Source: Serinicoccus chungangensis
Lineage (GTDB): Bacteria; Actinomycetota; Actinomycetes; Actinomycetales; Dermatophilaceae
DNA length: 64,000 nucleotides
Assembly: GCF_006337125.1 (NCBI RefSeq)
Contig: NZ_CP040887.1
Coordinates: forward strand, 1,798,001 to 1,862,000
Direction of reading: 5' to 3'
The notes under the pieces are model-generated. The model searched no databases, was not told where the DNA came from, and saw only the letters and a program-made list of their open reading frames with translations. A program made the position numbers and the translations under genes. The stretch's first letter is position 1. Each line of letters opens with the position of its first letter. Positions 35,416-49,268 of the stretch are shown here, in pieces.

Positions 35416-36630
35416 TCAGACAGCGGAGCGCAACGCGTCCACGCGGTCCAGGCGCTCCCAGGTGAAGCCGTCCGTCAGCCCGGGGGCCGTCGTCCGCCCG
35501 AAGTGCCCGTAGGCCGCGGTGGGACGGTAGATGGGTCGCAGCAGGTCGAGCTGGTCCACCAGCGCGGCCGGACGCAGGTCGAAGACCTGCGACACCGCCT
35601 GCTGGATGGCCTCCACCGGCACGGTCTCGGTGCCGAAGGTCTCGACGTAGAGGCCGACCGGGTGGGGGTAGCCGATGGCGTAGGCCACCTGGATCTCGCA
35701 GCGCCGGGCGAGCCCGGCGGCCACGACGTTCTTGGCCACCCAGCGCATGGCGTAGGCGGCGCTGCGGTCGACCTTCGACGGGTCCTTGCCGGAGAAGGCG
35801 CCACCTCCGTGCCGGGCCATCCCGCCGTAGGTGTCGACGATGACCTTGCGCCCCGTCAGCCCTGCGTCGCCCATGGGGCCGCCGATGGTGAACACGCCGG
35901 TGGGGTTGACGAGCATGCGGTAGCCGTCGGTCTTGAGCTCGACCCCCGCCTCGTGCGCCTGCTCGAGCACCGGGGTGATGACCCGCTCCCGGATGTCGGG
36001 GGTGAGCTGGTCGGCGAGGTCGATGCCCGCCGCGTGCTGGGTGGACAGCACCACGGTGTCCAGACGCACGGCGGTGTCGCCGTCGTAGGCGATGGTGACC
36101 TGGGTCTTGCCGTCCGGCCGCAGGTAGTCGAGCTCACCGCTCTTGCGGACGGCGGCCAGCTGCTCCGCCAGGCGGTGGGCCAGGAAGGCCGGCAGCGGCA
36201 TGAGCTCGGGGGTGTCGTCGCAGGCGTAGCCGAACATCAGGCCCTGGTCCCCCGCACCCTGCTGGTCGAAGGGGTCCGCGTCCGCCGACCCGCGGCTGAG
36301 CACCGCGTCGTCCACCCCGGTGGCGATGTCGATGGACTGGTCGCCGATGGAGATCTCCACCCCGCAGGTCCGACCGTCGAAGCCCTTGTGGGAGTTGTCG
36401 TAGCCGATGTCGAGGATGGTCTGCCGCACGAGCTGGGCGATGTTGGCGTAGCCCTGGGTGCGCACCTCCCCCGCCACGTGCACGAGCCCCGTCGTCACCA
36501 TGGTCTCCACCGCCACCCGCGACTGCGGGTCCTGGGCCAGCAGGTCGTCGAGGATCGCGTCGCTGATCTGGTCGCAGATCTTGTCGGGGTGGCCCTCGGT
36601 GACGGACTCCGAGGTGAACAGGCGGATCAT
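35416..36630 (-). CDS. metK: S-adenosylmethionine synthetase
   Basis: A 404-residue enzyme that makes SAM from methionine and ATP. It starts [20 protein letters not shown] (ATP-binding His and Asp). Other motifs are [12 protein letters not shown] and the phosphate loop [26 protein letters not shown] lies 6 nt before the ATG. A TAGACT -10 candidate (36678-36673) suggests a leader of about 36 nt. No SAM riboswitch is visible in the 74-bp gap to coaBC. priA follows after 18 bp. Confidence 0.97.
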   Translation of the reverse strand: MIRLFTSESVTEGHPDKICDQISDAILDDLLAQDPQSRVAVETMVTTGLVHVAGEVRTQGYANIAQLVRQTILDIGYDNSHKGFDGRTCGVEISIGDQSIDIATGVDDAVLSRGSADADPFDQQGAGDQGLMFGYACDDTPELMPLPAFLAHRLAEQLAAVRKSGELDYLRPDGKTQVTIAYDGDTAVRLDTVVLSTQHAAGIDLADQLTPDIRERVITPVLEQAHEAGVELKTDGYRMLVNPTGVFTIGGPMGDAGLTGRKVIVDTYGGMARHGGGAFSGKDPSKVDRSAAYAMRWVAKNVVAAGLARRCEIQVAYAIGYPHPVGLYVETFGTETVPVEAIQQAVSQVFDLRPAALVDQLDLLRPIYRPTAAYGHFGRTTAPGLTDGFTWERLDRVDALRSAV

Positions 36631-36672
36631 GCACGACTCCTTCGGGGCAGCGGCTGCTGACTGACGCCGGAG

Positions 36673-36678
36673 AGTCTA
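36673..36678 (-). promoter_or_regulatory. candidate -10 element for metK
   Basis: TAGACT on the minus strand, about 43 nt before the metK ATG, without a recognisable -35. Confidence 0.35.
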
Positions 36679-36704
36679 CGGGTCGGCCCGGACACACCCC
36701 GGGA

Positions 36705-37943
36705 CTAGCCCAGGGACGGCGCGACGCGGTCCCAGATGGCCCGGGCGACCTGGGTCTTGGTGGCCGGGCCGACGGTGACGACCTCGTCCTGCCCGGGCTG
36801 CAGCAGGTGGACCGTGGTGTCGTCGCGACCGAAGGTCCGGTCGGTCCCCACCTCGTTGGCCACCAGCAGGTCGCAGCCCTTGCGCTCCAGCTTGGCCCGC
36901 GCCAGGGACAGGACGTCCCCGGTGGCGTCACCGGTCTCGGCGGCGAAGCCGACGAGGTACGGGCGGCGGGCGCCCCCGCGGGCGCTCACCAGTCCGGCGA
37001 GGACGTCGGGGTTGCGCACCAGCTCGATGGTGGGCGCCTGGGGCTCGTCGGGCCCGTGCGTCTTCTTGATCTTGGCCTCGGCGTAGGCGGCCGGCCGGAA
37101 GTCCGCGACGGCGGCCGCCATGACCACGGCGTCGACGTCCCCGCCGTCGACGACGGCCCCGACCCGCTCCTGCAGCTCCAGGGCGGTGCCCACCTCGAGG
37201 AGGTCGCAGCCGTCGGGGACGGGCAGGGAGACGTTGGCACTGACCAGGCTGACCCGCGCCCCCCGGGCCGCAGCCTCGGCCGCGACCGCGTAGCCCTGCT
37301 TGCCGGAGGACCGGTTGCCGAGGTAGCGCACGGGGTCCAGGGGCTCCCGGGTCCCCCCGGCGGTCACGAGGACGTGCCGCCCCTCGAGGTCACCCGGCCG
37401 CCGTGGGCCGGGCCCCTGCTCTCCCACGGCCTCCAGGGCGGCCGCGACGATCTGCTCGGGCTCGGGCAGCCGGCCGGGCCCGGAGTCGGCCCCGGTGAGC
37501 CGACCGGACGCGGGCTCGACGACGCGCACGCCGCGCGAGCGCAGGCTCTCGACGTTGGCCACGGTGGCGGGGTGGAGCCACATCTCGGTGTGCATGGCGG
37601 GAGCCAGCACGACGGGGCAGCGCGCCGTGAGGAGGGTGGAGGTGAGCAGGTCGTCGGCCAGGCCGTGGGCGGCCCGTGCCAGCAGGTCGGCGGTGGCGGG
37701 GGCCACGAGCACGAGGTCGGCCTGCTGGCCGAGCCGGACGTGCGGCACCTGCGGCACGTCGTCCCAGACGTCGCTGGAGACGGGTCGTCCGCTGAGGGCC
37801 TCCCAGGTGGGAGCCCCCACGAAGCGCAGCGCCGAGGCCGTCGGCACGACGGTGACCTCGTGCCCGGCCTCGGTCAGCAGCCGCAGGACCGAGCACGCCT
37901 TGTAGGCGGCGATGCCTCCGGCGACGCCCAGGACCACACGCAT
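36705..37943 (-). CDS. coaBC: Bifunctional phosphopantothenoylcysteine decarboxylase / phosphopantothenate-cysteine ligase
   Basis: A 412-residue fusion for two steps of coenzyme A synthesis. The N-terminal CoaC flavoprotein domain (1 to about 180) starts VVLGVAGGIAAYKAC and has the catalytic region VLAPAMHTEMW. The C-terminal CoaB ligase (about 195-412) has VTAGGTREPLDPVRYLGN, VMAAAVADFRP and the KIKK motif. It lies downstream of rpoZ (35-bp gap), in the common rpoZ-coaBC-metK-priA order. Confidence 0.96.
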   Translation of the reverse strand: MRVVLGVAGGIAAYKACSVLRLLTEAGHEVTVVPTASALRFVGAPTWEALSGRPVSSDVWDDVPQVPHVRLGQQADLVLVAPATADLLARAAHGLADDLLTSTLLTARCPVVLAPAMHTEMWLHPATVANVESLRSRGVRVVEPASGRLTGADSGPGRLPEPEQIVAAALEAVGEQGPGPRRPGDLEGRHVLVTAGGTREPLDPVRYLGNRSSGKQGYAVAAEAAARGARVSLVSANVSLPVPDGCDLLEVGTALELQERVGAVVDGGDVDAVVMAAAVADFRPAAYAEAKIKKTHGPDEPQAPTIELVRNPDVLAGLVSARGGARRPYLVGFAAETGDATGDVLSLARAKLERKGCDLLVANEVGTDRTFGRDDTTVHLLQPGQDEVVTVGPATKTQVARAIWDRVAPSLG

Positions 37944-37978
37944 ACCGATGCCGTCGCTCCCTGGTCGCCGGGCCCGGG

Positions 37979-38248
37979 TCAGCTCTCGGGGGAGCTGGTG
38001 TGCAGCTTGCCCTGGTCGATCTCGTGCAGCGCGATCGACAGCGGCTTGTCGGTGGCCTCGGCCTCGACGAGGGGGCCGACGTACTCCAGCAGGCCCTCGC
38101 TCAGCTGCGAGTAGTAGGCGTTGATCTGCCGGGCGCGCTTCGCGGCGTAGATGACGAGGGCGTACTTGCTGTCGGCGCGCTGCAGCAGGCTGTCGATGGG
38201 CGGGTTGGTGATGCCGTCCGGGTGGGCGATGGTGCCGGTTCCACTCAC
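37979..38248 (-). CDS. rpoZ: RNA polymerase omega subunit
   Basis: An 89-residue subunit that helps assemble RNA polymerase. The conserved region is [20 protein letters not shown] followed by [12 protein letters not shown], then [15 protein letters not shown] and EIDQGKL. Length fits actinobacterial omega. It lies 14 bp after gmk and is probably read from the mihF promoter. Confidence 0.96.
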   Translation of the reverse strand: MSGTGTIAHPDGITNPPIDSLLQRADSKYALVIYAAKRARQINAYYSQLSEGLLEYVGPLVEAEATDKPLSIALHEIDQGKLHTSSPES

Positions 38249-38262
38249 GTTCGTCTCAGTCC

Positions 38263-38859
38263 TTAGCTCGGGGGGTCAACCATCAATGATACGAGTTCTT
38301 CGGCGGCCCGGGCGACATCGTCGTTGACGATCGTCACGTCGAACTCCTGGGCGGCCGCCAGCTCGGTGCGCGCGGTGGCCAGCCGGGTGGCCCGTTCCTC
38401 CTCCGTCTCGGTCCCCCGACCGACGAGCCGCTGGACCAGCTCGTCCCAGCTCGGCGGGGCGAGGAAGACGAACAACGCCTCCGGCATGGCCTCGCGCACC
38501 TGCCGCGCCCCCTGGAGGTCGATCTCCAGCAAGGCCGGCCGGCCCGCCGCCAGCGCCTGGTCCACCGGCCCCCGCGGGGTGCCGTAGCGGGCCCGGCCGT
38601 GCACCGTGGCCGACTCCAGCAGCTGCCCGGAGGCCTCCAGCCGGTCGAACTCGCGGTCGTCCACGAAGAAGTAGTGCCGGCCGTCGGCCTCGCCGGGCCG
38701 GGGCGGTCGCGTGGTCGCCGACACCGAGAGCCACACGGCCGGGTGGTGCTCCCGCACGTAGCTGGCCACCGTGCCCTTGCCGACCGCCGTGGGGCCGGCC
38801 AGGACGACCAGCCGTCGCTGCGCGCCCGGGCTCGCACCGGGCGTGTCCGCGGCGCTCAG
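38263..38859 (-). CDS. gmk: Guanylate kinase, apparently starting at CTG
   Basis: Enzyme that phosphorylates GMP to GDP. The P-loop [24 protein letters not shown], the [15 protein letters not shown] stretch and [12 protein letters not shown] are present. No in-frame ATG, GTG or TTG lies upstream of the P-loop: the only such codon, GTG 38769, falls after it and would give a dead enzyme. A CTG at 38859 gives the natural-looking N-terminus [10 protein letters not shown], 198 residues in all. It overlaps the mihF stop as CTGA, the position where actinobacterial genes usually have ATGA or GTGA. CTG initiation by coupling is inferred; an ATG misread as CTG is the alternative. Confidence 0.9.
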   Translation of the reverse strand: MSAADTPGASPGAQRRLVVLAGPTAVGKGTVASYVREHHPAVWLSVSATTRPPRPGEADGRHYFFVDDREFDRLEASGQLLESATVHGRARYGTPRGPVDQALAAGRPALLEIDLQGARQVREAMPEALFVFLAPPSWDELVQRLVGRGTETEEERATRLATARTELAAAQEFDVTIVNDDVARAAEELVSLMVDPPS

Positions 38860-39173
38860 CGGCCGCTGAAGTGGTCGAGCAGGTGGTGCACCTGGTTGGC
38901 GCCCAGCCCCCGGACGCGCCGGCTCTCGGAGATGCCGATCTCCTCCATGAGCTGCCGGGCGCGCACCCGGCCCACGCCGGGCATCGACTCCAGCAGGGCC
39001 GAGACCTTCATCTTGCCGATGACGTCGTTCTCCTTGCCCTCGGCGATGACGTCCTTGAGGGAGCCCTGGGAGTTCTTCAGGCGGTTCTTGACGGCTGCAC
39101 GCTCACGTCGGGCGGCAGCAGCCTTGGCCAGCGCGTCGGCGCGTTGCTCCGGCGTCAGCTCGGGAAGGGCCAC
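38856..39173 (-). CDS. mihF: Integration host factor, actinobacterial type (MihF)
   Basis: A 105-residue nucleoid protein, the same length as the mycobacterial homologue. It starts [15 protein letters not shown] and has the basic stretch [17 protein letters not shown]. The H2TH-like DNA-binding core follows ([38 protein letters not shown]). GTG 39173 has AAGGAG 8 nt upstream. It is unrelated to E. coli IHF. It heads a probable mihF-gmk-rpoZ-coaBC unit and its stop codon overlaps the gmk start. Confidence 0.95.
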   Translation of the reverse strand: MALPELTPEQRADALAKAAAARRERAAVKNRLKNSQGSLKDVIAEGKENDVIGKMKVSALLESMPGVGRVRARQLMEEIGISESRRVRGLGANQVHHLLDHFSGR

Positions 39174-39197
39174 GGTCCTACTCCTTGTCATCCAGTG

Positions 39198-39211
39198 CCA
39201 GGGAACCCTGG
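39198..39211 (-). promoter_or_regulatory. hairpin in the mihF leader
   Basis: CCAGGG-AA-CCCTGG, a perfect 6-bp inverted repeat (with flanking G-U pairing possible). It would form at the very 5' end of the mihF mRNA, about 10 nt before its ribosome-binding site. It may stabilise the mRNA or modulate translation. Confidence 0.35.
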
Positions 39212-39219
39212 TGCCGACG

Positions 39220-39249
39220 AACATAGCGACCCTCCCCCCGCCGTGCCAA
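39220..39249 (-). promoter_or_regulatory. promoter of mihF-gmk-rpoZ-coaBC
   Basis: On the minus strand TTGGCA (39249-39244), an 18-nt spacer and TATGTT (39225-39220) form one of the two best -35/-10 matches in the window. The predicted start near 39213 gives a leader of about 40 nt. Confidence 0.6.
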
Positions 39250-39292
39250 CCCGCAGCGCCCCCGCGCGGTGGCGGGGGCCCCGCCGGCACGG
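39241..39292 (-). terminator. nested hairpin ending the pyr operon
   Basis: Outer arms CCGTGCC (39241-39247) and GGCACGG (39286-39292) enclose an inner 8-bp stem GCCCCCGC/GCGGGGGC (39258-39265, 39272-39279; 6-nt loop). It begins about 19 bp after the pyrF stop. Its far arm overlaps the mihF -35, so terminator and promoter are interleaved. Confidence 0.6.
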
Positions 39293-39310
39293 ACGCGGCG
39301 CGCCCGGGCG

Positions 39311-40180
39311 TCAGCCCTGGCCCAGGGCCGAGGCCAACCGGTCACCCCAGCGTCCGACCTCGGCCGCCACGCCGGCCGGCCCGGCACCCAGCACCGCCCG
39401 TGACACGGGGACCAGGACCCTCCCCCGGACGGCCGCGAAGGACCGGGCCACGTCGTGCTCGTCCGCCCCCTGCGCCCCGACGCCCGGGGCGAGGACGGGC
39501 GCGAGTGCCTCGTCCAGCCCCAGGTCCTCCCCCGCGAGGTCGACCGTCGCACCGACGACGACACCGATGTCGCCGCACGGCTCCTGGCCGGCGTTGTCGT
39601 CACGGACGTCGGCGAGGACCCGGGCCGCGACCGTGGGCCGCCCCGCCGACTGGACCTGGACGGCCTCCGGGTTGGAGGTCCGCACGAGCACGAAGGCCCC
39701 GCGGCCGGAGCCGCGGGCCAGGTCCAGGGCCGGCCGCAGGGACGCGTAGCCGAGGTAGGGGCTCAGGGTGAGCGCGTCCGCGGCCAGCGGGGCGTCGGTC
39801 CCGAGGTAGGCCTGGGCGTAGCCCTCCATGGTGCTGCCGATGTCACCCCGCTTGGCGTCGAGGACGGTGAGCAGACCGCGCCGGCGGGCCTGGCGGAGCA
39901 GCTCCTCCAGGACCGCCATCCCGGCCGCCCCGTGCCGTTCGAAGAAGGCGGACTGCGGCTTGACCGCGGCGCACCGACCGGCAGCCGCGTCCAGGACGAC
40001 GGCGCAGAACTCCCGCAGGCCGTCCGCGGAGTCGGGCAGCCCCCAGGCCGCGAGGAGCTCGCGGTGGGGGTCGATCCCGACGCAGAGGGGACCGTGCTCG
40101 GCCAGGGCCCGGTGCAGGCGCAGGCCGAAGCGCTCCTCGCTCTGGGTCAGGGGGTGTCCGCCCTCGTCGACGTGGGTCAT
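39311..40180 (-). CDS. pyrF: Orotidine 5'-phosphate decarboxylase (type 2)
   Basis: A 289-residue enzyme of the larger bacterial PyrF type; it makes UMP, the last step of the pathway. Motifs are LCVGIDPHRELLAAWGL, AVKPQSAFFERHG, the catalytic TVLDAKRGDIGSTMEGYA, and LSPYLGYASLRPAL. ATG 40180 has GAGGAG 5 nt upstream; an apparent extension to 41008 is the preceding gene in another frame. It overlaps the PyrD-like gene by 4 bp and is the last pyr gene. Confidence 0.95.
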   Translation of the reverse strand: MTHVDEGGHPLTQSEERFGLRLHRALAEHGPLCVGIDPHRELLAAWGLPDSADGLREFCAVVLDAAAGRCAAVKPQSAFFERHGAAGMAVLEELLRQARRRGLLTVLDAKRGDIGSTMEGYAQAYLGTDAPLAADALTLSPYLGYASLRPALDLARGSGRGAFVLVRTSNPEAVQVQSAGRPTVAARVLADVRDDNAGQEPCGDIGVVVGATVDLAGEDLGLDEALAPVLAPGVGAQGADEHDVARSFAAVRGRVLVPVSRAVLGAGPAGVAAEVGRWGDRLASALGQG

Positions 40181-40998
40181 CCGCTCTCCTCGGGGTGGGT
40201 CTCGGTCGGGACGCCGGTGACGGCGCTGGGGTCCAGGCCGTCGAGCACGGCCCAGAGCAGGGTCGGGTCCGCCCACAGCGCGGACCCCAGCTGGACGGCC
40301 TGCGCCCCCTCGGCGAGGGCGGCGCGGGCCGACGCGACGTCGTGGACCCCGCCGGCGGCCACCACCGGCACGGCGGGCCAGCGCTGCTCGACGGCGGCCT
40401 GCGCCAGGGCGCGCACGCCCGCGCGGCAGACCGCGGCCGTCGACGGCCCCGACCACCACCGTCCGGGACCCAGCGGGACCGCGCCGCACACGACCACGGC
40501 CCCGGCACCCCCGGCGACGGCGGCGCGGGCGCAGCCCACGAGGTCGGGCTGCAGCGCGGACAGCCGGGCCAGCAGCAGCAGGTCGCGCGGGGTCTCCTCG
40601 CGCACCCGGGCCAGGACCCGGAGGCAGTGCTGGTCGTCGGCACCCCGGAGGTCGACCTCGACGGCGGCGACCGAGTCCCCCTCCAGCCCGCGGCACAGCC
40701 GACCGGCCAGGGTGGCCGGTTCTCCCGGGGTGGTGCCCCGCACCGCCACGAGCGAGCGCAGGTCCCGGGTGGCGCACCACCGCAGCCGGTCGACGGCCTC
40801 CACCAGGTCGATCCCGGGTGCCTCGTCGTGCTCCAGGCCCCCGGGCCCGGCGCCGTGCACGGCGGCGGCGCCCCGGCCGCCCCGCCCCCGACGACCGGCC
40901 CGACGGGCACGGGCACGCGCCCGAGGGGGCCGAAGCGCAGCAGCCCCCGGGGTCGTCGACCGCGCCGGGCGCGATCCAGACGGCGGGCAGGCGGTCAC
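40177..40998 (-). CDS. Degenerate dihydroorotate dehydrogenase-like (PyrD-like) protein, N-terminus frameshifted
   Basis: It occupies the pyrD position of a carB-pyrK-pyrD-pyrF operon. The C-terminal half is barrel-like, with an FMN-phosphate site (VPVVAAGGVHDVASARAAL, AVQLGSALWADP). The NxSCPN loop of class 1 enzymes is replaced by VDLRGADDQHC and the KxSPN lysine by LARLSALQ, so DHODH activity is doubtful. As read from GTG 40998 (GTGA overlap with pyrK) the first 45 residues are Arg/Pro-rich and unlike a protein. A better N-terminus (RLPAVWIAPGAVDDPGG, then GRVPVPVGPVVGGGAAG) appears in two other frames from ATG 41008. This implies single-base deletions near 40944-40952 and 40868-40874. Product 273-277 residues. 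Confidence 0.7.
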   Translation of the reverse strand: MTACPPSGSRPARSTTPGAAALRPPRARARARRAGRRGRGGRGAAAVHGAGPGGLEHDEAPGIDLVEAVDRLRWCATRDLRSLVAVRGTTPGEPATLAGRLCRGLEGDSVAAVEVDLRGADDQHCLRVLARVREETPRDLLLLARLSALQPDLVGCARAAVAGGAGAVVVCGAVPLGPGRWWSGPSTAAVCRAGVRALAQAAVEQRWPAVPVVAAGGVHDVASARAALAEGAQAVQLGSALWADPTLLWAVLDGLDPSAVTGVPTETHPEESG

Positions 40999-41789
40999 CG
41001 CGGCGCATCGAGCACCTGCTCCCCCGGGACGACGGGACCGTGCAGGCAGGGTCGCAGCGACCGCCCTCCGGCCGCGCCGGTGGTCCTCACGTCGCACTGG
41101 CCGCAGAGCCCCGTGCCGCACAGCAGCGGCTCGTCCAGGTCGAGCGCGCTCACCCGCACCGACCGCCCCGCCGCCACCGCCGCCTGCGCGACCTCGCGGA
41201 CCGACGCGCGGGGCCCGGCGGCGTAGACCACGCCGATCCGCGGCTCCTGCTCCAGGACCTCCGTCGCCACCCGGCCGAGGTCCGGCTGCGCGGTGAGCCG
41301 GACGGTGGCGGTCTGCCGCCGCAGCGAGGCCACCTCGAAGTGCTCGTCCGGGTCGTCCGCGGACAGCACGACGTGCACCGCGCACCCCCTGGCCCGCAGC
41401 CGCGCCACCAGCCAGCGCAGGGGCACCGCCGACCCCCCGTGCCCCACGACGAGCGCCGGCACGGGGGCGGTCGGGACACCGAAGCCCCGGCCGAGCGGGC
41501 CGAGGAGGCGCAGGCGGTGGCCGAGGTCCCACCCGCCGCCCGCCGGCACGGCGACCTCGACGGCGGTCCCGTGGACGGGGTCCACCGAGACGTCGGCCAA
41601 CCAGTGCAGGCGGGGCAGCGCGTCCCCGCGACCGGGGCTCCCGGGCACCACGAGGAACTGGCCGGGCCGCGCCGCCGACCAGTCCGGTGCAGCGGGCACC
41701 GCCAGGCTCACGACGTCGTACGCCCCCGCCGGCCGGGCCAGGGTGACCACGGCCGTCCGGACCGGGCCGGCGGGCCCGCCCCCCGTCAT
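40995..41789 (-). CDS. pyrK: Dihydroorotate dehydrogenase electron-transfer subunit (PyrK-like)
   Basis: A 264-residue iron-sulfur flavoprotein reductase. It has an FAD-binding barrel (RPGQFLVVPGSPGRGD in place of the RxY(T/S) type loop), a nucleotide-binding domain (VVGHGGSAVPLRWLVA) and a C-terminal [2Fe-2S] site with all four cysteines (LLCGTGLCGQCDV and RPCLHGP). In class 1B enzymes it passes electrons from PyrD to NAD. Here the partner is a degenerate PyrD-like protein, so the real electron route is uncertain. ATG 41789 is 10 bp after the carB stop; the ribosome-binding site is weak. Confidence 0.85.
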   Translation of the reverse strand: MTGGGPAGPVRTAVVTLARPAGAYDVVSLAVPAAPDWSAARPGQFLVVPGSPGRGDALPRLHWLADVSVDPVHGTAVEVAVPAGGGWDLGHRLRLLGPLGRGFGVPTAPVPALVVGHGGSAVPLRWLVARLRARGCAVHVVLSADDPDEHFEVASLRRQTATVRLTAQPDLGRVATEVLEQEPRIGVVYAAGPRASVREVAQAAVAAGRSVRVSALDLDEPLLCGTGLCGQCDVRTTGAAGGRSLRPCLHGPVVPGEQVLDAPR

Positions 41790-41799
41790 CGCCGCCCGC

Positions 41800-45141
<3,342 letters not shown>

Positions 45142-45143
45142 GC

Positions 45144-46358
45144 TCAGGACTCCTGGGAGGTCGGGGAGGGGGTGGAGGAGGAGGGACGCCGCTCGAGCAG
45201 GTCCACGAAGCGGTCGAAGAGGTACTCCGCGTCGTGCGGACCGGCGGCGGCCTCGGGGTGGTACTGCACGCTGAAGGCCGGGACGTCGACGCACGAGAGC
45301 CCCTCCACGACGTCGTCGTTGAGGGCCACGTGGTCGCAGCGGACCGGACCGTAGGGGGTGTCCGCCGGCTGGTCGGTCGGTATGCCGTCCGGCCAGGCGA
45401 TGGCGAAGCCGTGGTTGTGGCTGGTCACCTCGACCTTGCCGGTGGTGCGGTCGAGCACGGGCTGGTTGATCCCGCGGTGGCCGAAGGCCAGCTTGTAGGT
45501 GCCCAGCCCCAGCGCCCTCCCGAGCAGCTGGTTGCCGAAGCAGATGCCGAAGAACGGGATGCGCCGGTCGAGGACCTGCCGCAGGAGGTCGACCTCGTGC
45601 TCCGCCGTCGCCGGGTCGCCCGGCCCGTTGGAGAAGAAGACGCCGTCCGGCTCCAGCTCCAGCAGCTCCTGCGCGGTGGTCCGGCTGGGCAGGACGTGGA
45701 CCTCGATGCCCCGCCGCGCCAGCTGCGCCGGGGTCATCCCCTTGATGCCGAGGTCGAGCGCCGCGACGCGGAAGCGGGTCGGCACCCCCTCCGGCGGAGA
45801 CACGACGTAGGGCTCGGCGGTGGAGACCTCCGCCGCCAGGGCGGACCCGGCCATGAGCGGGGCCTCGGTCACCTGGCGCAGCAGCTCCTGCGGGCCCGCG
45901 GCGGCGGCCTCGCCGGAGAACACCCCGACCCGCATGGCACCGCGGTCGCGCAGGTGCCGGGTCAGCGCCCGGGTGTCGACGCCGCTGATGCCGACGACGC
46001 CGGCCTGCTCCAGGGCCTGGCCGAGGTCGCCCTGCGAGCGCCAGCTGGAGGGTCGGATCGCGGGGTCGCGGACCACGAAGCCGGCCACCCAGATGCGCCG
46101 GCTCTCCATGTCGGTCGTGTTGACGCCGGTGTTGCCGATGTGCGGCGCCGTCATCACCACGACCTGGCGGTGGTACGACGGGTCGGTGAGCGTCTCCTGG
46201 TAGCCGGTCATCCCGGTGCAGAAGACCGCCTCGCCGACGGTCTGCCCGCGGGCCCCGTAGGCCTCGCCGCGGAAGGTGCGGCCGTCCTCGAGCACCAGGA
46301 TGGCCGGCTCGGGCTGTGCTGGGGTCACCGCTGCCTCTTCTCTCGTCGCGTTCGTCAT
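45144..46358 (-). CDS. carA: Carbamoyl-phosphate synthase small subunit
   Basis: A 404-residue glutaminase partner of CarB. The N-terminal CarA domain has [16 protein letters not shown] and the [14 protein letters not shown] stretch. The class I amidotransferase domain has the nucleophile Cys in [25 protein letters not shown], and the catalytic His in [12 protein letters not shown] 46358 overlaps the pyrC stop as ATGA. A short Ser/Thr/Pro-rich tail ends the protein. Confidence 0.97.
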   Translation of the reverse strand: MTNATREEAAVTPAQPEPAILVLEDGRTFRGEAYGARGQTVGEAVFCTGMTGYQETLTDPSYHRQVVVMTAPHIGNTGVNTTDMESRRIWVAGFVVRDPAIRPSSWRSQGDLGQALEQAGVVGISGVDTRALTRHLRDRGAMRVGVFSGEAAAAGPQELLRQVTEAPLMAGSALAAEVSTAEPYVVSPPEGVPTRFRVAALDLGIKGMTPAQLARRGIEVHVLPSRTTAQELLELEPDGVFFSNGPGDPATAEHEVDLLRQVLDRRIPFFGICFGNQLLGRALGLGTYKLAFGHRGINQPVLDRTTGKVEVTSHNHGFAIAWPDGIPTDQPADTPYGPVRCDHVALNDDVVEGLSCVDVPAFSVQYHPEAAAGPHDAEYLFDRFVDLLERRPSSSTPSPTSQES

Positions 46359-47670
46359 GAGGGGTCCGCCCAGACCAGGCCCTCGCGGGCGGTGACCTGG
46401 CCTCGGAGCATGGTCAGGTGGACGGCGCCGGTGAGCCGGCGGCCGTGCCAGGGGTTGTTGCGGGACAGGGACCGCGACAGCGCGCGGTCCACGGTGTGGC
46501 TGCGGGTGGGGTCGACCAGGGTGAGGTTGGCCGGCGCCCCCGGCACGAGGCCCTGGCCCTGGTCGCGCAGCCCGGCGATCCGGGCCGGGGCGCTCGACAT
46601 CGTGCGCGCGACGTCGGCCCACGACATCAGGCCCTCGGCCACCATGACGGTCGAGACGACGGGCAGCGCCGTCTCCAGTCCGAGCATGCCGAAGGCCGCG
46701 TCGGCGAACGCGTGCTCCTTGTCCTGGCGCACGTGCGGCGCGTGGTCGGTGGCGACCGCGTCGATGGTCCCGTCCGCGAGAGCCTCGCGCAGGGCCTGGG
46801 TGTCTTCGGCCGGTCGCAGCGGCGGGTTGACCTTGAAGGTCGGGTCGTAGCCGGCGAGCTCGGCCTCGGTCAGCATGAGGTGGTGGGGGGTGACCTCGGC
46901 GGTCACCGCGATCCCCTGCGCCTTGGCCCAGCGGACCACCTCGACGCTCCCGGCCGTCGAGACGTGCGCGACGTGGACCCGCGAGCCCGTGTGCCGGGCC
47001 AGCATGACGTCGCGGGCGACGATGGTCTCCTCGGCGACGGCCGGCCACCCGGGGAGCCCGAGCCGCCCGGAGAGCTCGCCCTCGTGGCAGCACGCGGCGC
47101 CGTCGGCCAGCCGCGGGTCCTGCGCGTGCTGCGAGACGACGCCGCCGAACCCCTTGACGTACTCCAGCGCCCGGCGCATGAGCCGGGCGTCGTGGACGCA
47201 CCGGCCGTCGTCGGAGAAGACCCGCACCCGGGCCCGCGAGCGGGCCATGAGCCCGAGCTCGGCCAGCTCCTGCCCGGCCAGGCCCTTGGTGACGGCGCCG
47301 ACCGGGTGGACGTCGACGTAGCCGGCCCGGCGCCCCAGGTCGAGCACGGTCTCGGCGACCTCCGCGGTGTCCGTGACCGGGGTGGTGTTGGCCATCGCCA
47401 GGACGGCCGTGAAGCCCCCCACCGCGGCGGCCTGCGAGCCGGTCTCGACGGTCTCGGCGTCCTCGCGGCCGGGCTCACGCAGGTGCGTGTGCAGGTCGAC
47501 GAGACCCGGCAGCAGCACCAACCCGTCGGCGTCCAGGCGCTGGACCCCCTCGGGCGCGTCGGCGGCGGCGTCGGTCCCGACCGCGCGGATGGTGCCGTCC
47601 ACGACGAGCACGTCGCCGGCACCACCCCCCGCGAGGTCGGCACCCCGGACGAGCAGGGCGGGCGTGCGGC

Positions 47671-47674
<4 letters not shown>
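46355..47674 (-). CDS. pyrC: Dihydroorotase
   Basis: A 439-residue class I zinc amidohydrolase that closes carbamoyl-aspartate to dihydroorotate. Metal and substrate motifs are [16 protein letters not shown], the [12 protein letters not shown] and [10 protein letters not shown] histidines, and AVATDHAPH with the catalytic Asp. GTG 47674 overlaps the pyrB stop by 4 bp. Length is normal for PyrC of this operon type. Confidence 0.96.
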
Positions 47675-49250
<1,576 letters not shown>

Positions 49251-49268
49251 CCCGCTCGGCGGGCCGGC

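Noticed and set aside
33325..36660. 1,111-codon plus-strand open frame opposite priA and metK
   Set aside because: Antisense shadow of two well-recognised genes; no ribosome-binding site or promoter.
36631..36704. SAM riboswitch before metK
   Set aside because: The 74-bp gap is too short and lacks the paired elements of known SAM aptamers.
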